Shown here: piece by piece, positions 1-7,165 of the stretch
Numbering within the stretch: the stretch's first letter is position 1
Layout of the letters: every line of letters starts with the position of its first letter
Origin: BRH-c54 sp036567945
GTDB taxonomy: Bacteria; Bacteroidota; Bacteroidia; Flavobacteriales_E; Vicingaceae
Direction: 5' to 3'
Length of the DNA stretch: 19,643 nucleotides
Assembly: GCA_036567945.1 (NCBI GenBank)
Contig: DATCTM010000025.1
Span: 1 to 19,643 of the forward strand
Position numbers and translations under genes: made by a program
The notes under the pieces: model-generated
Told to the model about the DNA's origin: nothing
Databases searched by the model: none
The model's input: only the letters and a program-made list of their open reading frames with translations

Positions 1-162
1 CCTATTTTTATAACTGCAGGTTTTTTAGAAGGCTTTGTAACTCGACATACAGAAATGCCTGTTTATTTATCATTATTTATTATCTTCGGCTCACTAAGTT
101 TTATCATTTGGTATTTTATCATTTACCCAAATAACATATACACAAAATATAAGCCTAATTAA
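1..162 (+). CDS. SpoIIM/DUF95-like membrane protein (3' end only)
   Basis: The frame is open from the first base and ends at a TAA at 160-162, giving the last 53 residues of a protein that begins outside the window. It shows the segment FLEGFVTRHTEMP followed by a hydrophobic helix (roughly residues 20-42 of the fragment) and a short polar tail. The F-x-EGF-x-TRHT signature before the last helix is what I associate with the stage II sporulation protein M (DUF95) family, integral membrane proteins that in non-sporulating Bacteroidota sit beside MoxR/DUF58 genes. That is the context here: a polytopic membrane protein, DUF4129, DUF4350, MoxR and DUF58 follow in order. The assignment rests on a short fragment plus gene order. 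Its molecular function is unknown outside sporulating Firmicutes. Confidence 0.7.
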   Translation, partial: PIFITAGFLEGFVTRHTEMPVYLSLFIIFGSLSFIIWYFIIYPNNIYTKYKPN

Positions 163-173
163 ATATTTCAACT

Positions 174-1130
174 ATGCATCAAGAAAGAATAGATTTCGAA
201 AAAGAAAGAGACTTTAGTAGTACACTAACTGTTTCATTTACTTTTATTAAAGAAAATTTTAAACTTTTTTTCTCTTCCCTACTATTTTTAGCCGGACCAT
301 TATTATTACTTAATGCTATTTTAATGAGTATCTATGTACAAAACATATTTAATTTTCAAACCTTCAATCCTGATGACTTTGAAAGTTTACAATTTTTCTC
401 TCCTGTATATTTTTTAGTCATTATTATTGCTATAGCCTCTAGCCTTGTTGTGCTTGGCGTTACTTACGAATATATTTTTTTATACGATAAACATAATGGT
501 GCAAAATTTACTGTTAATGATGTTTGGAATGCTTTCCTAAAAGATCTGGGAATGCTAATTTCTACTTTCTTTTTCCTAGTAGGAATATTTATTCTACTTC
601 TAATTGCTTTAGGTATAGTTATAGGACTTTTTGCCATGATGAGTGGAATTTTGATGGGCTTAATTATGTTTGCTCTTTTTATAGCTTTAATGGTAGTTGG
701 ACCTCCTCTTTTATTTGTTATAACTGCTGTTTACCCTATTAGAATTAAAGAACGTATCGGAAATTTTGCTGCTCTAAATAAAGCTTATCTATTAGCCAAA
801 AACAACTTTGGGAATACTTGGATATTAGTTTTTATTTCTCAATTAATTGTTGGTGCTATTGGATTTGTTTTTAGTTTACCACAATTTATTTATACCATGA
901 TGATTCAACTAAATACCCTACAAAATGCGGCTGTAGAAACTAGCTCTGTTTTACTTACTAGCTTTAATGTTATAGCAACCATAGGGACCAACCTAACCAA
1001 TGTGGTATTTTTAGTTATCGTTGTCTTCCACTATTTTAGCTGTAATGAAAAAGTTTTTGGAGGAGGTCTAATGAAAAAAATTGACGCTATTGGTAACACT
1101 TCAGAAGACAGCGAAGATATAACCATTTAA
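174..1130 (+). CDS. Polytopic membrane protein of the MoxR/DUF58 cluster
   Basis: This is a 318-residue integral membrane protein that I do not recognise by family. After a charged cytoplasmic-looking start (about residues 1-20) it has hydrophobic stretches at about 26-52, 75-100, 125-150, 150-185, 215-240 and 265-290, so six or seven helices are likely. The tail is acidic. It contains no obvious catalytic motif. It starts 11 nt after the SpoIIM-like gene and ends 15 nt before the DUF4129 gene, so it is almost certainly co-transcribed. In Bacteroidota an uncharacterised membrane protein often lies between SpoIIM/DUF95 and DUF4129 genes, and a role as a membrane component of that MoxR-linked complex is an inference from position only. 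Confidence 0.8.
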   Translation: MHQERIDFEKERDFSSTLTVSFTFIKENFKLFFSSLLFLAGPLLLLNAILMSIYVQNIFNFQTFNPDDFESLQFFSPVYFLVIIIAIASSLVVLGVTYEYIFLYDKHNGAKFTVNDVWNAFLKDLGMLISTFFFLVGIFILLLIALGIVIGLFAMMSGILMGLIMFALFIALMVVGPPLLFVITAVYPIRIKERIGNFAALNKAYLLAKNNFGNTWILVFISQLIVGAIGFVFSLPQFIYTMMIQLNTLQNAAVETSSVLLTSFNVIATIGTNLTNVVFLVIVVFHYFSCNEKVFGGGLMKKIDAIGNTSEDSEDITI

Positions 1131-1145
1131 ACAAGCTACTCTTTT

Positions 1146-1877
1146 ATGCTTAATGCTCAATTATTACTGCGTTACCTTATATTACTATGTCTGCTTAGTC
1201 TGAAGCTAAGTGTTTTCAGTAACGATACACTAAAAGTAAAAATTGACTCTTCAAGTACTATTGATGTAAAAAAAGTAGCTGACGAATCTATTGAAAAATA
1301 TACAAACGATAAAGAATTTTTATACGACCGTATTCCACCACCAGCAGAGTCTCCTTGGGAAGCTTTTAAACGTTGGTTAAACAAACTTTTTAATAAATAT
1401 GTAAGCAATAATCTTCCGCCAATCTTTTGGGATATTTTAATATGGACAATTGTTGCTGCAGCACTTATCTTAATTATCTACCGACTGTTCAGACATGAAA
1501 TAAAAAGCGTTTTTAGAGGTAAATCTGCAACCAACAAAGTTGGTTTTATTCATAAAGATGAAAATATTCATGAAATGGATTTTAACCAACTTATTACTGA
1601 TGCTATTACTCAAAAAGATTATAAAAATGCCATCCGCTTGTCTTATTTAAAACTATTAAAGACCCTTACGGATGAAGATTTAATTACTTGGAAAGCTGAC
1701 AAAACTAATTTAGATTATATTGCCGAATTAAAACAATCTTCACTGCAAACACCTTTCAAAAAGACAACTATAGTTTTTGAACATGTTTGGTACGGAGAAT
1801 TTACCATTAACGAAAATCATTTTGATGAAACCATGCTTATTTTTAATGATATGCATAATAAAATAACCAACCATTAA
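1146..1877 (+). CDS. DUF4129 domain-containing membrane protein
   Basis: The 243-residue product has a hydrophobic N-terminus (about residues 5-24) that looks like a signal peptide or anchor. A polar periplasmic-looking segment contains a proline-rich stretch near residues 61-68, and one clear transmembrane helix lies at about 96-116. The C-terminal soluble domain (about 145-240) includes NAIRLSYLKLLKTLTDEDLI and a WYGEF motif. The TPR-like helix pair with 'A(I)R-L-Y-LLK-L...I-W-DKTN.DY' and a later 'W-YG' is characteristic of DUF4129, a domain usually next to DUF4350, MoxR and DUF58 genes. It is followed after 6 nt by the DUF4350 gene. In other phyla DUF4129 is fused to transglutaminase-like domains, but no transglutaminase triad is visible here. 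Function is unknown. Confidence 0.8.
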   Translation: MLNAQLLLRYLILLCLLSLKLSVFSNDTLKVKIDSSSTIDVKKVADESIEKYTNDKEFLYDRIPPPAESPWEAFKRWLNKLFNKYVSNNLPPIFWDILIWTIVAAALILIIYRLFRHEIKSVFRGKSATNKVGFIHKDENIHEMDFNQLITDAITQKDYKNAIRLSYLKLLKTLTDEDLITWKADKTNLDYIAELKQSSLQTPFKKTTIVFEHVWYGEFTINENHFDETMLIFNDMHNKITNH

Positions 1878-1883
1878 GCTTAC

Positions 1884-3098
1884 TTGAAAAAATACATTAA
1901 ATATTATCTTGTTTTAATAGTCTTATTTGTTTTGGCTGTATATTTTCAATACAATGCTCCTAAACCTATTAACTGGGCTGAAAACTACACTAAAAAAGAC
2001 AAAATTCCTTACGGATGTTTTGTACTCCACGAATTGCTTCCTGAGCTTTTTCCCAACCAAAAAATACTGCATGTAAACGAACCCATTTATACCGCATTAG
2101 ATTCTTTAAATAACTTTAACTACTTGTTTATTAATAATGAATTTAGCCCTGATAAAGCTGAAACCGAAAAACTTTTAAATGCCATTTACAAAGGAAATAC
2201 TGCTTTTATAGCTGCACGGGAATTTTATGGGCATTTTGCCGACACATTTAATATTGCTACTGACGGAAATTATAATTTCTATTACAATGAAAAAAACAAG
2301 TCTCCTATTCATATCAATTTTGAAAACAAAAATATCCGACAAGATTCTCCCTATATTTTTCATAAGAACATTTTCCATTTTTACCTTACCAATTTTGATA
2401 CTGCCAATACAACAGTGTTAGGACATTCCGAAATTTATAACTTAGGAAATGTTGATTATCAACAAGAAGTCAACTTTATTGCAATAAAACATGGTAAAGG
2501 GAAAATTTATATCAACACCCTCCCTGCTGCTTTTACCAATTATTTTTTAACCGATAGTTTAAATTATTCTTACGCTTTTAATGCCCTAAGTTATTTGGAT
2601 AAAAACACCCTCATTTGGGATGATTACTACAAAATTGGGAAACCTATTATTACTTCTCCCCTTCGGTTTATTTTATCCAACCCTGCTTTAAAATTTGCCT
2701 ACTTTTTAGCCTTATTTAGCTTGTTAGTTTATATTGTTTTTAACATTAAAAGAAGACAACGCATTATTCCTGTTATTGAGCCTTTAAGCAATGCCACTAC
2801 AGATTTTGTTGAAATTGTTTCGCAGATGTATTACCATCAAAAAAATCATTTAGATTTAGCTAATAAAAAAATCATTTATTTTCTAGAAAATGTAAGAACT
2901 AACTACTTACTCAATACTCAGCAATTAGATAATGATTTTAAGAAACAACTGGCAAGAAAATCTGGTGTAGAAATGAAGTTTGCCGAACAACTTATCAATC
3001 AATTCAATACTATTTCAACTAAAAAATCACTTTCTGAAACAGAATTATTACATTTAAACCAATTAATTAACGCTTTTCATAAAAATAAAATACGATAA
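1884..3098 (+). CDS. DUF4350 domain-containing membrane protein
   Basis: This is a 404-residue protein with an N-terminal helix (about 6-22), a long extracytoplasmic domain (about 25-265), a second helix (about 270-288) followed by a basic RRQR stop-transfer, and a cytoplasmic helical tail. The extracytoplasmic part fits DUF4350: a conserved 'NW..Y.KKDKIPYG..VL.ELL..LFP' start, and a Rossmann/GATase-like pattern with 'YLFINNEFSPDKAE...LL..I..GNTAFIAA'. The start codon appears to be TTG at 1884, 6 nt after the DUF4129 stop; no ATG lies between that stop and the first helix. The stop is 2 nt before the MoxR start, which suggests translational coupling. The family is known from this cluster but has no assigned activity. 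Confidence 0.8.
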   Translation: MKKYIKYYLVLIVLFVLAVYFQYNAPKPINWAENYTKKDKIPYGCFVLHELLPELFPNQKILHVNEPIYTALDSLNNFNYLFINNEFSPDKAETEKLLNAIYKGNTAFIAAREFYGHFADTFNIATDGNYNFYYNEKNKSPIHINFENKNIRQDSPYIFHKNIFHFYLTNFDTANTTVLGHSEIYNLGNVDYQQEVNFIAIKHGKGKIYINTLPAAFTNYFLTDSLNYSYAFNALSYLDKNTLIWDDYYKIGKPIITSPLRFILSNPALKFAYFLALFSLLVYIVFNIKRRQRIIPVIEPLSNATTDFVEIVSQMYYHQKNHLDLANKKIIYFLENVRTNYLLNTQQLDNDFKKQLARKSGVEMKFAEQLINQFNTISTKKSLSETELLHLNQLINAFHKNKIR

Positions 3099-3100
3099 TC

Positions 3101-4111
3101 ATGGAAGAAAATTTACCAAACGAATCGGCTAACAACAACGACTCTTCTTTTAAAACAAGAATAGATTTATCTGAAATTCAACAAGCGACACAGCAAATAA
3201 AAGCTAAGCTAAACAGTATAATTATTGGTCAAGAACAAATGATAGATTTATTACTGATTGCTATTCTTTCTGATGGGCATGTGTTAATCGAAGGTGTACC
3301 GGGAGTTGCCAAAACACTTACCGCCAAACTAATAGCGCATAGTATTTCTGTAGATTTTTCCAGAATACAGTTTACCCCCGATTTAATGCCTTCAGACATT
3401 ATTGGGACTGCTGTTTTTAATCCAAAAACTGTTGATTTTGAATTTAGAAAAGGTCCTTTATTCTCCAACATTATTTTAATTGATGAGATTAATCGTTCTC
3501 CAGCAAAAACGCAAGCAGCTTTGTTTGAAGTAATGGAAGAACACCAAATAACCAGCGATGGAACCACCTATAAAATGACTGAGCCTTTTTTGGTAATTGC
3601 CACACAAAACCCGCTTGAACAAGAAGGAACTTATCGTCTTCCTGAAGCTCAATTAGATCGTTTTTTGTTTAAAATTGAAGTAGGCTACCCTAGTGAGGAT
3701 GCCGAGAAACAATTATTGCTCAACTTCCATCAGCAAAAAAATAAAATTGATATTTCTGCTGTAGATAAAATGCTTACTGCCAACCAAATTACTGAGTTCA
3801 GAAAAAAAGTAAACCAAGTACATGCCGATGAAAATATTATTGCTTACATCGCTAAAATTGTTGGCGCTACAAGAAGCGATGCTGCTATTTTTGTAGGAGC
3901 TTCACCAAGAGCTTCTTTAGCCATTTTAAAAAGTGCGATGGCTCACGCGGCAATGAATGGTAAAGATTTTATCACACCTGATGATGTGAAGTTTATTGCT
4001 CCACATGTATTAAAACATCGAATAATTCTAACTCCCGAAAAAGAAATGGAAGGTGCTTTGCCACACGAAATTATTGACAGATTAATTGAAAAAATAGAAA
4101 TTCCAAGATAA
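3101..4111 (+). CDS. MoxR-family AAA+ ATPase
   Basis: The 336-residue product is a full-length MoxR ATPase. Visible motifs are the Walker A loop G65-V-P-G-V-A-K71-T72, the Walker B motif ending in D128-E129 with the MoxR-typical INRSPAKTQ-ALFEVMEE continuation, sensor-1 N170 in ATQNPLEQEGTY, and the LPEAQLDRF arginine-finger region at about 180-190. A C-terminal AAA lid has the ASPRAS sensor-2 box near residue 270. MoxR proteins are thought to act as chaperone-like ATPases that remodel partner proteins bearing vWA-type domains, and the next gene encodes such a DUF58 partner 5 nt downstream. Family assignment is very secure; the client of this ATPase is unknown. Confidence 0.96.
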   Translation: MEENLPNESANNNDSSFKTRIDLSEIQQATQQIKAKLNSIIIGQEQMIDLLLIAILSDGHVLIEGVPGVAKTLTAKLIAHSISVDFSRIQFTPDLMPSDIIGTAVFNPKTVDFEFRKGPLFSNIILIDEINRSPAKTQAALFEVMEEHQITSDGTTYKMTEPFLVIATQNPLEQEGTYRLPEAQLDRFLFKIEVGYPSEDAEKQLLLNFHQQKNKIDISAVDKMLTANQITEFRKKVNQVHADENIIAYIAKIVGATRSDAAIFVGASPRASLAILKSAMAHAAMNGKDFITPDDVKFIAPHVLKHRIILTPEKEMEGALPHEIIDRLIEKIEIPR

Positions 4112-4116
4112 TTATA

Positions 4117-5448
4117 ATGCAGTTTTTAAAATCGTTATACCTAAAATCTTTTCTCTTCTATTGCCTTTCAGCTTTAGTAGTGATTTTTTGTATAGGGTTT
4201 ATTTTCAGTATCTTTTTTTCTATTGGCATTTTTGCTTTTATAGCCATTTTAATTTTATTGTGTATTGATATTCTTCTGCTCTACAAACAAACTAATGGAA
4301 TTGTTGCCAGCAGATTAGTTAGCGACAGACTTTCTAACGGAGATGCTAATCAAATTCAATTAATTATAGAAAATAATTATCCGTTTGATGCTCATTTAAG
4401 TATTATTGATGAAGTGCCTATTCAATTTCAAGAACGAAATTTAGAATTTGATATTAGTCTTACCAAAGGAAAAAAGAAACTAATCAACTATACCGTTACA
4501 CCAACCCAACGTGGTGAATATAGTTTTGGTAACCTTAATGTTTATGCGGCTGCCAACATAGGTTTTGTGGAGAGAAAGTTTGTTTTTTCAGAAGAAAAAG
4601 ACGTAGCCGTTTATCCTTCTTTTTTGCAAATGAAAAAGTATGAACTTATTGCTTTTTCTAATCACCTTACTCAAACAGGTATTAAAAAAATTAGAAAAAT
4701 TGGCAGAAATACCGAGTTTGAAAAAATTAATGAATATACTGCTGGTGATGATTTTAAAACCATCAACTGGCAAGCTACTGCCAGAAAAGGAAAATTAATG
4801 ATTAACCAATATCAAGAAGAGAAATCGCAAAATGTATATTGCATAATTGATATGGGACGAAGTATGAAAATGCCGTTTAACGGACTTACTTTGTTAGATT
4901 ATGCTATCAATTCTTCGTTAGTTTTATCTAATATAATTGCTAAAAAATACGATAAACCGGGCATTATTACTTTTAATAATAAAATTAAAAATGTACTTAA
5001 AACAGATAATTCAGGCTTGCAAATGCAACGAATTATGGAATTACTTTACAAACAAAAAACAGGTTTTGCCGAAAGTAATTATGAAATGCTCTACAGCACT
5101 ATAAAATATAAAGTTCCGCAACGAAGTTTAATGCTGCTGTTTACCAATTTTGAAACACTCGATAGTTTAGACAGGCAACTTATTTACTTAAAAGGTATTG
5201 CTAAAAATCATCTTTTAATTTGTATTTTCTTTGAAAACACTGAACTTACCGCTATCACTAAAAAAGATGTTTACAATACTACTGATGTTTACAGACAAAC
5301 CATTGCCGAGAAATTTATTTTTGAGAAAAAACTCATATTGAAAAAACTAAATCAGCATGGAATTCAAACTATATATACCGCTCCCGAAAATTTAACCATC
5401 AATTCTATTAATAAATATTTAGAAATAAAATCGAGACAACTTATCTAA
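4117..5448 (+). CDS. DUF58 (vWA-like) protein, MoxR partner
   Basis: This 443-residue protein has two adjacent hydrophobic helices at the N-terminus (about 12-56), a beta-rich domain (about 70-185), and the DUF58 core. The core shows EYTAGDDF-TINWQATARKGKL around residues 206-228, the hallmark block of DUF58. A vWA-like segment follows, with D245-M-G247-R-S249-M in place of the canonical D-x-S-x-S metal motif. The Ser-to-Gly change at the second position seems common in Bacteroidota DUF58 proteins, so I do not read it as damage. The protein would face the cytoplasm behind the helix pair and is expected to be handled by the MoxR ATPase encoded immediately upstream. No enzymatic activity is assigned to the family. 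Confidence 0.92.
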   Translation: MQFLKSLYLKSFLFYCLSALVVIFCIGFIFSIFFSIGIFAFIAILILLCIDILLLYKQTNGIVASRLVSDRLSNGDANQIQLIIENNYPFDAHLSIIDEVPIQFQERNLEFDISLTKGKKKLINYTVTPTQRGEYSFGNLNVYAAANIGFVERKFVFSEEKDVAVYPSFLQMKKYELIAFSNHLTQTGIKKIRKIGRNTEFEKINEYTAGDDFKTINWQATARKGKLMINQYQEEKSQNVYCIIDMGRSMKMPFNGLTLLDYAINSSLVLSNIIAKKYDKPGIITFNNKIKNVLKTDNSGLQMQRIMELLYKQKTGFAESNYEMLYSTIKYKVPQRSLMLLFTNFETLDSLDRQLIYLKGIAKNHLLICIFFENTELTAITKKDVYNTTDVYRQTIAEKFIFEKKLILKKLNQHGIQTIYTAPENLTINSINKYLEIKSRQLI

Positions 5449-5453
5449 CCATT

Positions 5454-6164
5454 ATGTCCAACAACGATATTTTAGGCAGTGCTTTAAAAGATTACTTTAA
5501 AGGTAATAACAAAGAAAATATTACCGTAATTTCTTCTATTGCTGAAGATGATGAATTGCCTCTAAATTACTTATTCAGAAAAGCAGATCAATTACCCGAG
5601 TTAGAACAAAAAGCTTTAGCACTTTGTTTTGGAAAAGTATTAGATGTTGGAGCAGGAAGTGGCACACATAGTTTAATCTTAAAAGATAAAGGCTTAAATG
5701 TGTTGTCTATTGATATTTCTAAAGGAGCTGTTGAAGTAATGAAAGAACGTGGTTTAAATGCTTTACAAACAGATTTTATGGAACTTAACAATGAACAATT
5801 TGATACTGTTTTGTTATTAATGAATGGTGTTGGTATTGCTCAAAAACTAAATAAGCTGACCCATTTTCTTAATCATGCCGCTGCGTTGCTAAATAAGGGT
5901 GGACAAATTTTATTAGACTCATCAGACATCAAATACATGTTTAGGGAAAAAGATGGTTCTATTTGGTTAAATCTAAATGGCGATTACTATGGTGAGGTTA
6001 TCTACCAAATGAAATACAATAATAATTTATCAGCAGAATTCTCATGGTTGTTTGTGAATTTTGAAAAGCTAAAAGAACATGCTGTAAAAGCCAATTTAAA
6101 TTGCGAATTAATTTTTGAAGATGATCATTATGGTTATTTGGCAAGACTGACCTTACATAATTAA
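5454..6164 (+). CDS. Class I SAM-dependent methyltransferase
   Basis: The 236-residue product carries the class I methyltransferase fold. Motif I is VLDVGAGSGTHSL (D64, G66, G68, G70), the acidic residue that binds the ribose of S-adenosylmethionine is D87 in SIDIS, and a post-I segment reads LNALQTDFMEL. Strand 4 is FDTVLLLMNGVGIA, and a strand-5 LLNKGGQILLDSSD follows. There is no signal peptide, so it is cytosolic. It starts 5 nt after the DUF58 stop and ends the + strand gene run, so it is probably the last operon member. The substrate cannot be deduced; the MNG-GIA block after strand 4 resembles small-molecule methyltransferases more than DNA methyltransferases, which would have an NPPY/DPPY motif. 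Confidence 0.85.
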   Translation: MSNNDILGSALKDYFKGNNKENITVISSIAEDDELPLNYLFRKADQLPELEQKALALCFGKVLDVGAGSGTHSLILKDKGLNVLSIDISKGAVEVMKERGLNALQTDFMELNNEQFDTVLLLMNGVGIAQKLNKLTHFLNHAAALLNKGGQILLDSSDIKYMFREKDGSIWLNLNGDYYGEVIYQMKYNNNLSAEFSWLFVNFEKLKEHAVKANLNCELIFEDDHYGYLARLTLHN

Positions 6165-6211
6165 ATTCACTAAAACCTTATCTCTATTCTCTTTTTATAT
6201 TAAAAAAATAA

Positions 6212-7054
6212 TTACTTTGTTAGTTGAAACATCATACCAAAAGCAAAGTACCATTCAACAAATAAAATATTCTGACTAGCTCTATCTTCAATATCTATAG
6301 ATGTTCTAACATCCGGCAAATCTATAAAACCCGCCTTGAACTCTGTTCTAAGAAAGAAATACTTATAAAAAATAGCATTAAATCCTGCTTTACCCGAAAA
6401 CCCATATCCTGCAAAATGAAACTCATCATTTCTTACATTATTCCATAACGTAACATTAGATTTTGGTAAAACAGGACCTAGTCCAAAACCTAACATAGAA
6501 TTTAACTGAAATTTATCTGGATTAATGCTTGCAAACTGATGCAATAAATCATCATTTCTGGTTAGTTCAATATTAATATAATTTAACCCATCCGTATGTT
6601 CGTATCTTAAAAAATTCTTATTGATATGAAAAGGACTATTAATATATTCTCCGGCATAAATTGATTCATCTCTAATATGTCCTCTAATTCTCACATCTTG
6701 AACACTAGAAATAACGTACTTCATATGATCTACTCCTATAGAAATATCGTACTTATCAGAAATATAATATCCCAACCTTAAATTAGTTTGTGGATAAGTA
6801 ATGTATTTTGGATGAAAATACGTTTGTGAATTAAAATCAGATTGCTTGTCGTGAGCTTTAACATCCGTTAAAATAAAATCATAATCTGTACCCGTAAAAT
6901 GTATGCTTGATGGGGCGTACCAATCTTGATTCCATCCCCATAAAATATAAATTTTACCTTTGTTTATCTGTTTTGTTATTGGAAGTATTTCTTGTCCTTT
7001 AAGTATAGAAGAAGCTACTAATAAACTTAAAAATAAATATAATTTCACCTTCAT
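6212..7054 (-). CDS. Secreted outer-membrane beta-barrel-like protein
   Basis: I choose the start at 7054, which gives 280 residues opening with MKVKLYLFLSLLVASSILKG, a good signal peptide. The open frame continues upstream to an ATG at 7105, but that would lie upstream of a near-consensus promoter (7072-7100) and would add a non-signal leader. The mature part has alternating hydrophobic and polar residues and many aromatic residues (LRLGYYISDKYDISIGVDHM, FFLRTEFKAGFIDLP), and it closes with EWYFAFGMMFQLTK. This is consistent with an 8-12 stranded outer-membrane barrel. No specific family was recognised. It is convergent with the methyltransferase gene (47 bp between stops) and is separated from the upstream - strand operon by a terminator. 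Confidence 0.78.
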   Translation of the reverse strand: MKVKLYLFLSLLVASSILKGQEILPITKQINKGKIYILWGWNQDWYAPSSIHFTGTDYDFILTDVKAHDKQSDFNSQTYFHPKYITYPQTNLRLGYYISDKYDISIGVDHMKYVISSVQDVRIRGHIRDESIYAGEYINSPFHINKNFLRYEHTDGLNYINIELTRNDDLLHQFASINPDKFQLNSMLGFGLGPVLPKSNVTLWNNVRNDEFHFAGYGFSGKAGFNAIFYKYFFLRTEFKAGFIDLPDVRTSIDIEDRASQNILFVEWYFAFGMMFQLTK

Positions 7055-7071
7055 TTTTGTATAAAAAGGTG

Positions 7072-7100
7072 CCAAGTTACACCTATTAGAGAAATTCAAA
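7072..7100 (-). promoter_or_regulatory. Bacteroidota-type promoter for the 280-residue barrel gene
   Basis: Read on the minus strand, TTTG (plus 7097-7100) is followed after exactly 17 nt by TAACTTGG (plus 7072-7079), one base off the TAnnTTTG -7 consensus of the Bacteroidota housekeeping sigma factor. The expected transcript start lies only about 10-15 nt before the ATG at 7054. This supports that start and a short leader. Confidence 0.65.
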
Positions 7101-7103
7101 CAC

Positions 7104-7132
7104 AAAAAAAGTCAATAAATAAATTTATTGAC
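7104..7132 (-). terminator. Rho-independent terminator after the TPR/barrel operon
   Basis: A perfect inverted repeat, gtcaataaat (7111-7120) and atttattgac (7123-7132), is followed on the minus strand by seven T residues (plus A7104-7110). It lies 34 nt past the stop of the 572-residue barrel gene. A run of five T at 7133-7137 on the plus strand means it could also act in that direction. It insulates the downstream barrel gene, which has its own promoter. Confidence 0.75.
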
Positions 7133-7165
7133 TTTTTACTATTTTTAGTTTATTGATTGTCAGAA

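Noticed and set aside
3229..3567. 112-codon minus-strand open frame inside the MoxR gene
   Set aside because: It is antisense to the Walker A to Walker B region of a clear AAA+ protein and has no recognisable motif or promoter.
4849..4863. Damaged MIDAS motif (D-M-G-R-S) in the DUF58 protein
   Set aside because: Glycine in the second position seems normal for Bacteroidota DUF58 proteins, and the rest of the domain is intact.
7055..7105. N-terminal extension of the 280-residue barrel protein to an ATG at 7105
   Set aside because: It would put the start upstream of a near-consensus promoter and bury the signal peptide behind 17 non-hydrophobic residues.
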